A stretch of 64,000 bases of DNA from positions 1-64,000 of the forward strand of contig QKWP01001749.1 of the NCBI GenBank assembly GCA_003550325.1, given 5' to 3'. Both the position numbers and the translations under genes were made by a program. Positions 22,847 to 34,711 of the stretch are shown here, piece by piece. How positions within the stretch are numbered: the first letter of the stretch is position 1; each line of letters opens with the position of its first letter. Under the pieces are notes generated by a model. The model made no database searches. It had not been told where the DNA came from and saw nothing but the letters and a program-made list of their open reading frames with translations. This stretch comes from Gigaspora rosea. Taxonomy: Eukaryota > Glomeromycota > Glomeromycetes > Diversisporales > Gigasporaceae.

Positions 22847-23437
22847 TTAAATCTTTATATAGTAATTTTAATCCAGTATATATATAATCAAATCTCTCTT
22901 TAGTATTTATAATCATACAAATTTTTAAATAGATTTGTTATTTTTATATAAACACAATTTTTTATTTTTTAAATAATTATATACAATAAATAAAATTTTT
23001 TTACAATTTGTTTAGCAAATGCTATAAATTTTTTGGTTATTTTTTTTAAATTTTTAAACTATTAGTAATAAATTATAATTTAAAAAAATTTTAAATAAAA
23101 ATTTTTTAAAGGTTTGTAATTTTATAGTTTATTGATTAAACTTTCAAACCTCTATAAACAAAGTTATCAATTTAAGTTAAACTAAAAACAAAATGCTTCA
23201 GTAACCAAAAATAGAGCAATAATTGAATACAATATTTTGTGAAAGTTCAAGCAAATTATTAGTCAAGATTAAAAATTCCCAAAAAAAGATTATACTATAA
23301 AAAAAAAGTACTATGTATAATAGCAAATATTATAAAAAGTTCTATTATATAAAGGTTGTACATATAGGTGAATTTAAGTATAGCCCATCAGAACTGATAA
23401 CCTGCTATAATCAGTTAAAAATTGATATACCATTACC

Positions 23438-23737
23438 CAGGGTTGGCAAATGACTTTTAAATGACATAAATGACATTGTGACATTGTCATTTGTCACTTT
23501 GTCATTTAAAAGATAGATGACAAATGACAAAAATAGATTATATTTAAAATGCAAACATTTTGTGATCATTAAGGTTTTGTGTCACTTCAGGCAGTTTAGG
23601 ATTAGTTAAATCCTAAAACACCCGAAGTTTTAATATGTTATTTTAAATGACAAAAATAACAAATGATCTATGTCATTTGTCATTAATTTGTCATTTGTCA
23701 CAAAAATTTTAAATGACATTGTCATTTGCCATCCCTG
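23438..23737. mobile_element. hAT-type MITE rich in AAATGACA words
   Basis: The ends CAGGGTTGGCAAATGAC and (inverted) CAGGGATGGCAAATGAC have a perfect 8-bp duplication CCATTACC (23430-23437, 23738-23745). The word AAATGACA or its inverse TGTCATTT recurs in both halves. 300 bp, non-coding. Confidence 0.92.
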
Positions 23738-24096
23738 CCATTACCTATTCTATAATTAATACCCAATAACTAGCAATTTCTGATATCTAATAGTCTTTAT
23801 ATCTAATAGTCAGAAAATATATCAAACCTGTTAATGTATAAGTGTTAGTTTATAATAAAAATTATAATAAAAACATACAAATTTACTATAAACTTTAAAC
23901 AAAACTTTCTTTTTGGTTTACAAATTAAATTTTGGAATTAAGCATTGTTATATAAATATAAGTTTTATATTTTAGTAAAAATATTATAGAAATATTAAAA
24001 ATAGAACAAATTTTATTGAACCAACCAAATTTGTAGTATTAGTTTTATTAGAAAAACTTTTTTCTATTTTTAAAAAAGAGCTATTTTTACTATAAT

Positions 24097-25308
24097 AGGT
24101 ATAGGACATGTCCTATTCATTGCTTTCTATAAGTGAAATTTTTAAAAAAACATATGAATTTACTATAAACTTTGAGCTGAAGATTCTATTCAGCTTAAGG
24201 GTAGGGTATTTCAGTGGTATTTCATATGATTTGCAATATAGCAAAATAACAGATATGCTGCATATTGTAGATTATTTGTGTAACTAATCTAAAAATAGTA
24301 ATTTAGCCAATTAAATTATTTTATGCCCACGAATGTATGAAGACTAAAAATCTTTGAACTTTTATTTTATATGATCTTACTTATATTATAATAAAAAATT
24401 TTATTTGCAATAAGTTTTAAATACTTGTTACAAACACTTGCGCACAAAAAATCCAACAACCAAATAGTTTATATATTATATTTAATACCGTTCTAAAATA
24501 TTGTATAATCTATAAATAGATCTCTTAATAAATACGAAAGGTTTCTAATAAACTTCTAAAAAATTCTTAATTATAAATAGTTTTTATAGCATCATTGGTT
24601 GTAAACAAGTGACCGAAGTTATATCCTAAAAAATTTAAAGAAAAAACCCGTTTTTTAATAAAGTTTACTTGCCATGCGCATTTTTGAAACCACATGCACA
24701 AAGTTAATAATATATTATTTCTAAACAAACCTCTTTTTAAACAGTTCGTTTAACGAAAAAACTGTTTACTAGTAAATACACAACCTTTAAACAACCGAAA
24801 AATTTTCTTTTTAACGATATTAGACCGTGAGTTAAAATTCTTTAACAGTTACGAGTTTGTATAATCTTTATAGGGGCTGAATCTGTGATCTGCATAAAAT
24901 TATATATGTGTAATATCATATGAAATACCCTACCCTTAACTAATTAACTTCAAATTAAATTCTTTGGAAATATAGAACAAGAGGAGGAGAAAAAGATAGT
25001 ACAAAAATCGAATTTAAATTTTGTCAATTTTGCACCTTTTCAAAATGTAACTTTGCCAAAAACAAAAATTTACTAATTTTAAATTAGCAATTATGTGTAA
25101 AATCGTGCTCTGAACAACTTTACTTAGGCGACCAAAAAAGGTTACCTTATAAGAAAAATGAGGTTGCTATCCTCCACTTGCTCTATATTTCCAAAGAATT
25201 TAATTTGAAGTTAATTAGTTAAGCTGAATAGGATCTTCAGCTCAATATTTATAGTAAATTCATTATAGAAAGCAATTGGACCTATTTTAAGGGGCATGTC
25301 TTATGCCT
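24097..25308. mobile_element. Fold-back element interrupted by a TTAA element
   Basis: Arms of roughly 200 bp match in inverse: AGGTATAGGACATG against AGGCATAAGACATG, then TTGCTTTCTATAA, TGAGCTGAAGAT, and AATTAACTTCAAATTAAATT before the centre. The left arm is split inside CAGCTTAACTAATT by the 737-bp element at 24199. Target duplication unclear (TATAAT/GATAAT). Confidence 0.75.
24199..24935. mobile_element. TTAA-target element (piggyBac/Kolobok-like ends), nested
   Basis: The ends GGGTAGGGTATTTCA and (inverted) GGGTAGGGTATTTCA are identical, and TTAA stands on both sides (24195-24198, 24936-24939). The intact right arm of the host fold-back shows the empty site. No transposase frame. The 138-bp element at 26277 shares one end sequence. 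Confidence 0.85.
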
Positions 25309-25596
25309 GATAATAACTTATTATTATAGTCCAATATCTTGGTTTATTATTATAGTTGGTTATTATAGTTTGTTATTGTCCAAAGCATAGCGAGGACTTT
25401 ACGATATAGCAATAGACCAGATTTTATGTATATTTATGTCTATCCTATTTTTCAATCAGATAATCGTTATTATGCATACTATTAACAATCCTTGTTAAGA
25501 TTTTTGCTTCAGATATTTAACAGTACCTGTTTTCTAGTTATAGCACATTATCTTAGTTTGTTATTATAGTCTATTATCTTAGTTTATTATTCATAT

Positions 25597-26047
25597 GGGC
25601 TGATTTATGGAATTGCCAATAACTTATGATATACTAATCTATTTTTGAATAATTTTATCACCAAAATGTTGGTCTCGATGAGACAGTTCTAATGAATCCA
25701 AAATCATCAAAATCCAATCACAGGATCCCAAGATAATTAAGTTTTGTATAATTTTACTATTAACTTTTACTATGTAGACAATCAACGTATGGATTGGTTT
25801 TACTATGTAGACAATCAACGTATGGATTGGTTTTCATATATGAAAACCAATCCATACGTTGATTGTCTACATAGTAAAAGTTAATATAAAATTATACAAA
25901 ATCTTAATTATCTTGGGATCCTGTGATTGGATTTTGATGATTTTGGATTCATTAGAACCGTCTCATTGAGACCAACATTTTGGTAATAAAATTATTCAAA
26001 AATAGATTAGTATATCAAAAGTTATTGGCAATTCCATAAATCAGCCC
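25597..26047. mobile_element. Long perfect-type palindrome (fold-back MITE)
   Basis: Two arms of about 215 bp are nearly exact inverses (GGGCTGATTTATGGAATTGC outward; AACCAATCCATACGTTGATT near the centre). The left arm carries an extra 35-bp direct repeat TACTATGTAGACAATCAACG. ATAT flanks both ends (25593-25596, 26048-26051). The core GAGAC(C/A) and TTTTGGTAATAAAATTATTC reappears degraded near 22690. Non-coding. Confidence 0.85.
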
Positions 26048-26276
26048 ATATGTATAGTTTATTATCATAGTTCAATATCATAGTTCAATCTCTTAGTTTA
26101 TTATTATAGTCCAATATCTTAGTTCATTATTGTAAAAATTTAAAGCTATTACAAATATATAAACTCTATTTTTTTTTCTAAGGCAAAGCAAGAGCTCTGT
26201 TCTTTACTTTTTTTTTCTTTTTAAAAATACTTGTACTTAAAAATATTATACATAATAAATTGATATTATCCTTTAA

Positions 26277-26414
26277 GTGTAGAGTTTTTTTGGCTTGTAT
26301 AATGCATAACTTTGCAGATCTCCTGTTTCTGATTGGCCAAACTAGTGGTTTGGCCAATTAGAGACAGAAGATCGCAAATTTATGCGTTATACAAGCCAAA
26401 AAAATACCCTACCC
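26277..26414. mobile_element. Short palindromic TTAA element
   Basis: Nearly the whole 138 bp folds on itself (TTTTTTTGGCTTGTATAA with its inverse; core GGCCAAACTAGTGGTTTGGCC). TTAA flanks both ends. The right end ACCCTACCC equals that of the larger element at 24199, so both may use the same transposase. Confidence 0.8.
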
Positions 26415-26418
26415 TTAA

Positions 26419-29258
26419 CTATAAAACTTTTATTTTTATATTCTGTTTTTTTATTTTCTTGTTTATATTCTTTTTTATCTTTACATTTCTTATCCTTTTA
26501 TATGTTAAGTTAGAAATATAATTTCTTGTACAAAAGTTACTATATTACAGTTTTGGTGATGACGACAGAACCTAAAACTTTTTGTATCTGTAATTTTCAA
26601 CCTTTGATCTAAAAATTTTTTGGGATTTCTTTCTTTTTTTTTTTTTTTTTTTGCTTTTATTCTTTTTTTTTTATATTTAGCTAGCAAATCTTGTCTTTTT
26701 TAAAAACTTTCTTTACCCTTCTTGGTGTTGTAATACAAAGTCTCTTTTGGGTTATACAAATATTATTTTATTGTTATACAAGCTTCAATAATTATACTAC
26801 TTGGATTCTTTCATATTTGACAATTTTAAAGGTAGAATGAATATAGATCATTTTTAATAATAATCATGTTGTAATTATATGAAATCAGGTGATCGACCAA
26901 TCAGGATTGTAAACAACAAAGATTCAACCAATCAGAATTAGTGATTTTTGTATAACCTAAGAAAATTTGGATCATCTAAGTTTTTTTTACCAATATACAA
27001 AAGTAAATTTTTTTAAATGATATAGAGTTTAAAATTTTACTATAACAAATAAGAAATTTCAAATTATATACCACAAAATTTTGAAAAATACTGGCTATAA
27101 TTTTGAAAAGTTTTATTAGAAGTCTATTTTTGCTTTTTATATAAAATTTTTGTACTCCGTAAATCATATAAAAACTGATCTACATTTACTCTATCCTTAA
27201 GTAACATATATAAAACCAACTTTTTCTATTTGCAAGCTATTTTATTTATTATATATATATATATATTTTTTTATTTTTAGTGGTCCCACCATACTGCTTT
27301 TATTAGTTTTTATGTATAACAAACATACAAAGTTATATTCATATACATATCATCTAATTTCAAAGGATAACACTACTCAGCTATCTATACAGATGCCCAA
27401 GTATAATCTGCCGCACTAGTAGACAAAACTACTAGGAACTCTATTGAACTACTAGCACTACAAAAAGTGCACTCCCAAAAATTTAAAAAATGTAAGTAAA
27501 CTTTAAAAGAGGTGAAAAAACGGAACTATAGTTAAAAGGATATATAAATTGGGGATAGGAAAAAACGACAAAATAAAAAAAACCATAAAAAACCCAACAA
27601 GAAGAAAAAGGAAAAAATAAAAAAAATAGGAACCTTCTATTGAAGAAGTAAATATAGACTGAGAAATAATGATAAAAATTATATAAAAATGCTCTGTCTA
27701 AGTATTATATATACAATATAAAAGAAAATAAAACTACACCTATAAGAATATTCTAGAAAGAAATTTCAATTCAGATTTTCCTCTACTTTGTTACACGTGT
27801 CATTTATTGTTTATTTCGCAAGACCTAAAACTTACTTGTGACTCGACTTCAATTAGATAGGCGTATTCCCAAAATGGATAGTTTAAACATTGCTGATCTT
27901 TTGAAGGTGATAAGCCAGAATGCCCACTTTGTTGAAATTTTGAAAAGCCAAAGAGGCATTAGGAGAATGTACCAACTTGTAAAGAACGTAAGAGTATATG
28001 CTTTGTTAAATAGCATAGTTGACCAAAAGTATGCTTCTACTAATGTATCCACACCTTTTGACAAAAAACCCAGAGTTGTTGCTCTACTACTTGTTCTATA
28101 ATAACGAAAACTTCTACCTAGAGAGTTAAACCCATAAGGAGAAAGTTCTTTTTCATCTTTATTTCAGTTCTTCTCATCTACGATCTGAAACCCTATATCC
28201 AAGTTACTTCTAAATAGAGTTTTTGTTATATACAAGTATACTAACAACAAAGTTTTCATAGGTTGGCGCTAGTGGAATAGTTGGAACTGATAATCGTTAG
28301 AAAGAGTTGTTAAATTGACTATTCATTTTTTATTATATATTATATACTACTTTATTTAAATTTTATATACTTTAAATTATTTTTTATTATTAATTTTCTT
28401 GTTTCTTGCTAGTATTCTTGCTATATTTTTTAAAAAAATAATAATAATTTAAAAAAAATAATCGATAATTTAAATAAAAAAAAATAATAAAAAAAATAAT
28501 AAAAAAATAAATAACAATAATAAAAATTAAAAAAAAATAAAAATAAATAAAAATAAAAAATAAATAAATAAATAAATAAACAATAATTTAAAAAAAATAT
28601 AAGAATAAAAAAAAAATAGTAAAATTATAAACAATAATTTAAAAAATATTTAAATAATTTATTTTTTTAACAAAGTAAATATATAAATAGAAAAAAAATA
28701 ATATTAATTAATAAATAAAATAAAAAGTATTAAAAAAATTGAAAAAACATGCTTTTTTTTACTTTATTTATTTATTTATTTATTATTTTGCTTTGTTATT
28801 GTTTTTTCCTTGTGTTCTAACTAGCAGGTAAATATAGTAGTTATAATATTAGAAATTATTGCAAATTATAATAGACAGCGCCTATTATAATCTGTAAAGA
28901 TTATACTTTTTAAATATTTGCACAGATTTTTAGCAAAAAATCCGCAAAGAACTGCAAAAATCTAAATTTTAAAGCTCTTTGCAATTTTTTAAACAAGATT
29001 CTGCACTTATATAAGTAGGATGAAAAGTTTTGTTAGTAGATCAATATCTCGATCATTTTTAAATATATAGTTTTAAATTTTATATATTAATATAGTGGTT
29101 ATAATGAATTTGTAAAAAAAAAATTAGTTAATTTTAATAGATAGTTGTTGAAAAAATTGGTTTTTAAATTTATTAATTTAACCAATTGAAATTTATTAGT
29201 ATAAAAATTTAAATTAAGTTATTTATATTAAATATTTTTATATAATAAAAAAAATTAT
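26419..29258. other. AT-rich spacer, one weak ORF
   Basis: No convincing gene. An 87-codon frame at 27838-28101 (+) contains MDSLNIADLLKVISQNAHFV and is the only protein-like stretch. It has no family that I recognise and no splice partners. 28430-28760 is almost pure A/T low complexity built on AATAAA. Confidence 0.45.
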
Positions 29259-29272
29259 ATAATCAAAATAAT

Positions 29273-29815
29273 TTTTTTCTTTAAAACCAGTACTCTTCTC
29301 TGTAATCTCTGTAGTGAGCTACCTTTACTATACCCATCTTAGATAAGCCATTTAGCTTGTCTTTTGCTGCCCAAATGACCTTTTAGGCCTCTCCTTTGTG
29401 GTGTTGCAGGGCTCCTTGATGAAGCTCTGGCTACTTGAAAAGTTACTGTGATAAAGGCTTAATTCAGTTTGCCTTTTGCTACCCAAATGTAGGTTCACAT
29501 TATATTATTTATACTTTATCCAGTTTGCCTTTCGCTACCCAAATGTAGGTTCATATTATATTATTTATACTTTCTGCAGGGACGGCTGATCTTCCTCAGT
29601 CTGAGCCCTGTAGATATGTAATATTATGCAAGAACACTACCACAAGTTCATAAAGTATTTGTAGCCTTTTTTTATGTCTTGTGACTTCAATTATTTTCAA
29701 ATCAGGTTCTAACTATCAAATTCAAATTATTGCCAAGTGGAATTGAACTGGCAACCTTTAAATGGAGACCTGGAAGCATAACTACTAACTACTATGCTAT
29801 TGACCTGCAGGTCTT
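29273..29815 (-). mobile_element. tRNA-headed SINE with 14-bp target duplication
   Basis: On the minus strand the 5' end (29808-29732) is tRNA-like: A-box-like TAGCATAGTAGTTAGTAG and B-box-like AGTTCAATTCC. A body of about 450 bp follows, ending in an A-rich tail (TTTTAAAGAAAAAAA). Flanks ATAATTAAAATAAT (29816-29829) and ATAATCAAAATAAT (29259-29272) differ at one base. The body contains a 55-bp direct duplication (29466-29575) beginning CAGTTTGCCTTT. It would be mobilised by a LINE, and two LINEs lie in this window, though their 3' ends are not obviously shared with it. Confidence 0.75.
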
Positions 29816-29964
29816 ATAATTAAAATAATGAACTAAATTTATATAATTCAAATTTATAAAATAAATTTTATTATAGTTATTTGAAGTAATTTTATTATAA
29901 ATTAAATATTTTACTATATATAGTAATTTATTTACTAAATTTAGTAATAAAATTTATCTATATA

Positions 29965-30178
29965 AGGCCATACAAATAAAATTAATTGGTTCTCGTAACA
30001 TTTTAAAATCCAACCAAGTGCACTTGGCACCTGGATGTTATTGTTAGAATCTAAAAAATGTTATATAAATTTTTTAAATACTTATGTATAGTAATCTTAA
30101 AAACTATAACATTTGATTTTTTTAAAAAAATTCACCCAGCTGGGTTATAAGAACCAATTTTATTTATGTGTGTAGCCT
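29965..30178. mobile_element. MITE-like inverted-repeat element
   Basis: The ends AGGCCATACAAATAAAATTAA and (inverted) AGGCTACACACATAAATAAAA share TIR character and continue into AATTGGTTCTCGTAAC/AATTGGTTCTTATAAC. Target duplication not clear. 214 bp, non-coding. Confidence 0.55.
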
Positions 30179-30597
30179 AACAATTTTTAATTTTTTGTTG
30201 TTTTAAATAAATTTAATAATTTTATTTGAAGAAATAATTTATATACACATGTGCGATGTTGTCGCACCTGCTGCAGATTATAAAATCAGATGAAATGTAA
30301 ATCAAAACAATTAAAATAACTTGTTTTTTTTTGGTTAGGGTTAGGGTGAGGTATAGGTTTTGTGTATAAGTGAAGGGGGTTTTATAGTAAAATTTTGCAA
30401 GGAATTTGACAAAACAAACGTTTGTTTTGATTTTTTGATTGTGTAATGTTACTCCTGATCTTGAAATTTGATTGGAAGAGCGACAAATAAGGTGCATCGC
30501 ATGAGGCGATGAATAAATTTACTCTTATTTGAAAATAGAATAGTTATAAAAAAAATTATTGCAAAATTATTATTATAATTTATAAGAGAATAGAAAT

Positions 30598-31574
30598 TTG
30601 TTGCACTTGCGACATGTTGCACCCTGATCCTGACCAATCAAATCGCACGATTTTGTAGACAAAAATTTTAAGTAAAAATTTTACTAGTAAAATATAAAAA
30701 TAAATAAGCAATATCAAAACATATAATGTAAAATTTTATTCTGAACAACTTTTTCTAAGTCATAAAGATAGATTGTCTTAGTAAAAAAAACATTTTATAA
30801 GAAAAATCAAAAATTTTGAATGTTAGTATATATAAAACTTTTTTTTTACTAATTTAATCTATATATACATTTAAGTATTACATATAAAATTTTATGCTAA
30901 ACAACTTTTTCTAAGTTAAAAAGGTATATTGTTTTAGTAAAAAAAAGCTTTATACAGTACGGGACAGCTAAAGACATCCACGTTTAATTGTTGGTTTAAA
31001 AATGTTATAACTTAACAAAAAATTATTAAATCAAAAAACCCTCTTTTAAATTGATAATTTATAACCCAAACTATATTTCTGAAAGAGGATTTTTCTTTAT
31101 TTTTATTTTTAACAGTGTTATAACAGTTTAAAATTTTCTATTTTATATATAAATCAAAAATTTGGTGCTGATCTACATGTACAGACCAATAAAAACTAGT
31201 TATTATTGTATTACATTATTTTAAATTTGGTGCACCTTAGTAAAAAGTGGATACTTTATAGTGTCCTCATCCAAATTTGGCACCTTTTTTATAATAAAAT
31301 AAAAAGTTGATATCTTTAGCTGTCCTGTACTGTATGTGCAAACTTTGGAAATTTTTGATTTTTCTTATAAAACGTTTTTTTTACAAAGACAATCTATCTT
31401 TATGACTTAAAAAAAGTTGTTCAGAATAAAATTTTACATTATATAATATGCTATTTTATATACATTTTATACTTTATTAAGTAAATTTTAAATTTTTAAA
31501 AAATAAAATTTTTTGTCTATAAAAACATGTATTTGATTGGTCAAAGCAGGGTGCAACATGTCTGGGTGCAACAA
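30598..31574. mobile_element. Fold-back element interrupted by a TA-flanked MITE
   Basis: Inverted arms of about 240 bp begin TTGTTGCAC, share ACATGTTGCACCCTG and GACCAATCAAAT, and continue through AATGTAAAATTTTATTCTGA and AAAGATAGATTGTCTT. The centre is occupied by the MITE at 30956. Outer target duplication not resolved. Confidence 0.7.
30956..31332. mobile_element. Tc1/mariner-type MITE, nested
   Basis: The ends CAGTACGGGACAGCTAAAGA and (inverted) CAGTACAGGACAGCTAAAGA are flanked by TA (30954-30955, 31333-31334). 377 bp, AT-rich, no coding. It contains an AATTTGG(T/C)GC(A/T)CC-type repeated word. Confidence 0.85.
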
Positions 31575-32569
31575 ATTTATTTTTCTTATTTATAAAATTT
31601 ATAAAATATTAAAAATAAAAAACTATAGCTTCGCAAAATATAATTAAACAAAAAAAAAATTTTAAATTATAAATTTTTTAAATTTTAATATATTAATTTA
31701 AGCATGGCGGGCATTCGATTTGATTGGCTTGGAGATCACTAGATTACACAACATAAAAAAATTTTTTTAATACTATGAAAAACCATATTATCAATTAGCA
31801 ATTTATGGTTTCACATAATAAAATTTTTTTAAAATGTAATAGTGTTCTTTAACTCTTCATATGTCTTTTGTTAAAAAAGATCAGTATAGATCAAATACCT
31901 TAAAAACTTTTCTTAATAGAGAAAGTGACCCAGATCAGAAGATAGAAAGGATTAGCAGAAGCACTTTGCAAACACTTTACTGACTTTTTGGAATCTTAAA
32001 GACAATGAACTTGGATCAAATGGTAGAAAAGCATGAGCAAAACACTTTTCAAGAAACTCTCACTAAGATTTATTTATAGCACTTTTCAAAGCATGGCGGA
32101 CATTCGATTTGATTGGAATTTTTTTTAGAACATCTTAAAGTATTTTTTACCTTTTCGTACGTCTTTAGTGAAAAAAGATCAGTATAGATCAGAATCACTA
32201 AAGACTTCACTTAGAGAGCAAATTTAGGCGACAAATGAGATAATTTCGTGTTAATTGCTTTCAAACTAAAAATTATGAAGTTAAGGTAGTAGTTGAACTC
32301 ATGCTAACTTGTACTTCACAAACTAAACTCAAAGGACTTGAATTATTTGATCGAGTTAACTTTGTTTGAATTTTACTCGGATCATTGAATTAATTTATTT
32401 AAGTTTTTTATTTGAATTGTTTTAAGAAGCAGATCGCTGATAAAAGGTAGCGACCTAGTTAGATAGTACAACCTTTTTTTTTAAACAACCAAAAACTGAA
32501 ACAAACAGCTTTTATTCTTAGTTCAGTATTCTTTTTTTTTTTTTTAGTTAATACTTATACTTCTCTTTT
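31575..32569. repeat. Diverged direct repeat, about 390-bp period
   Basis: GCATGGCGGGCATTCGATTT (from about 31703) returns as GCATGGCGGACATTCGATTT (from about 32092), each followed after about 150 bp by AAAAGATCAGTATAGATCA. A third copy of the GCATGGC word lies in inverse near 37500. No gene seen in this stretch. Confidence 0.6.
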
Positions 32570-33699
32570 ATAGATCTTTATTTTATTGAAATTGAACCAG
32601 GCACTTAAAACTTCGATCTAGACGATCTGTGCGTAAAACTGTGAAAGGAATAAAGAATAAATACCAGTTTCTATCTTTATATTCTGAGTTTGAGTTCTTT
32701 TTTCAAAACAGAATCTAATAATTTTTTTTCTTTACAGTTGCGCTTTCTTGAACAGTTATAGAGTGCATTTAGATTTGAATGATCTGAGAAACCTAAAACT
32801 GGATAAACGATAAGTGCCAGTTTTCATTAACTTGATCCGAGTTTATTTTTTTCTTTTTAAAATAAGAACTAACATTTTTTTTTTGTGGGTCTTTGTTTTA
32901 TTGTAATAGTTGTAACGCAAAATAAGCATTCGAAAAACTGGATTTAGTACTTCTAATGGGTTTGATCTAAATGACCCAAAACTGATCTGGCTATAATAAA
33001 TTTAGTATATGGGTCATGACTCATATACTAATTTTATTATAGCCAGATCAGTTTCGGGTCATTTAGATCAAACCCATTAGGTGAATAACGGTATATGGTG
33101 TTCATATAAAAATGGGTATTTTAAAAAGATTTGGATTTGAATGATCCGGGAACCTGAAACTAGATAAGCGCCATTTTTCATTATCTTGATCTGAGTTTAT
33201 TTTCTTTTTTTTTTAAATAAACCTAACTTTTTTTTTGGTTTTATTGGAACAGATGTAATGCAAAATAAGCATTCGAAAAACTGGATTTAGTACTTCTAAT
33301 GGGATTGATCTAAATGTCCCGAGCTGACCTGGCTATAATAAATTTAGTATATAGGTCATGACCCATATACTAAATTTATTATAGCCAGGTCAGTCTCGGG
33401 TCATTTAGATCAATCCCATTAGATATACAGTGTTCATATAAAAATGGATATTTTAAAAAGATTTGGATTTGAATGATCCAGGAACCTGAAACTAGATAAG
33501 CGCCATTTTCATTATCTTGATCTAAGTTTATTTTTTTTTTTTTTAAATAAAACTAACTTGTTTTTTGGTTTTATTGGAACAGTTGTAACGTGAAATAAGT
33601 ATTCAAAAAACTGGATTTAGTACTTTTAATGGGTTTGATCTAAATGATCCGAGACTGACCTGGCTATAATAAATTTAGTATATGGGTCATGACCTATAT

Positions 33700-33778
33700 G
33701 GGGTTTGTTCCTTGAAAATCAAGTTTTGATCATATGATTTACTATGTCCCGTAAGGTCATTTTCAAGGAACAGACCCC
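33700..33778. mobile_element. 79-bp MITE, GGGGTTTGTTCC family (copy 2)
   Basis: The ends GGGGTTTGTTCCTTGAAAAT and (inverted) GGGGTCTGTTCCTTGAAAAT lie between ATAT duplications (33696-33699, 33779-33782). The neighbouring array units show the uninterrupted site, so the boundaries and the 4-bp duplication are directly visible. Confidence 0.92.
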
Positions 33779-34420
33779 ATATACTAAATTTATTATAGCC
33801 AGGTCAGTCTCGGGTCATTCAGATCAAACCCATTAGGTATACGGTGTTCATATAAAAATGGGTATTTTAAAAAAATTTAGATTTGAATGATCCGGGAACC
33901 TGAAACTAGATAAGCGCCATTTTTCATTATCTTGATCTGAGTTTATTTTATTTTTTTTTTTAAATAAAACTAACTTTTTTTGGTTTTATTGGAACAGTTG
34001 TAATGCAAAATAAGCATTCGAAAACTGGATTTAGTACTTCTAATGGGTTTGATCTAAATGACCTGAGACTGACCTGGCTATAATAAATTTAGTATATGAG
34101 TCATGACCCATATACTAAATTTATTATAGCCAGGTTAGTCTCGGGTCATTCAAATCAAACCCATTAGGTGAATGATGGTATACAGTGATCATATAAAAAT
34201 GGGTATTTTAAAAAGATTTGAATTTGAATAATCTGAAAATCTGAACTAGATAAGCACCATTTTTGATTATCTTGATCTAAGTTTATTTTCTTTTTTTTTT
34301 AAATAAAACTAACTTTTTTTTTTTGGTTTTATTGGAACAGTTGTAATGCGAAATAAACATTCAAAAAACTGGATCTAGTGCTTATAATGGGTAATGGGTT
34401 TGATCCGAATGACCCGAAAC

Positions 34421-34711
34421 TAGTGTTCCGCACGGATCGGATCAGACGGATATTTTTAAAGATCCGAATCTGATCCGAAATTTCAAATCAGGTTCAAGTA
34501 TAGATTCAAATCATTGCTTAAATATACGGATCCGGATTCTGACTGGATTCAAAGAACTCTTTATATATGAAGGATCGGATCTTTTCAGATCTTTTCATGT
34601 CTTTATATGGATCTGAACCTGACAGACTGAATCCAGATCCTTGATTTTTGGGATCTGACGAGTACGGATCCGGATCGGATCCGGATCTCAGATCGGGTCT
34701 GCAGAACACTA
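34421..34711. mobile_element. hAT-type MITE with GGATCCGGAT words
   Basis: The ends TAGTGTTCCGCACGGATC and (inverted) TAGTGTTCTGCAGACCCGATC are flanked by CCCGAAAC (34413-34420) and CCCAAAAC (34712-34719). GATCCGGATC-type words fill both subterminal regions. It is inserted in the fifth palindrome of the array. Confidence 0.85.

Larger units (their letters stand above)
19676..23437. other. AT-rich spacer 3' of PKA-R
   Basis: The start holds a CGTAAACCA triplet repeat (19676-19698) and T-rich 3' sequence. A 140-bp segment occurs twice (20671-20817 and 21098-21240) around a single N at 21097. An open frame at 21414-21620 (-, 68 codons) has no recognisable family or splice partner. Around 22590-22745 there is a decayed relative of the fold-back at 25597 (TCTCACCGAGACCGTCATTTT). 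No convincing gene. Confidence 0.5.

Noticed and set aside
30335-30360. GGTTAGGGTTAGGGTGAGG, telomere-like
   Set aside because: Two units only, internal to AT-rich DNA, no array.
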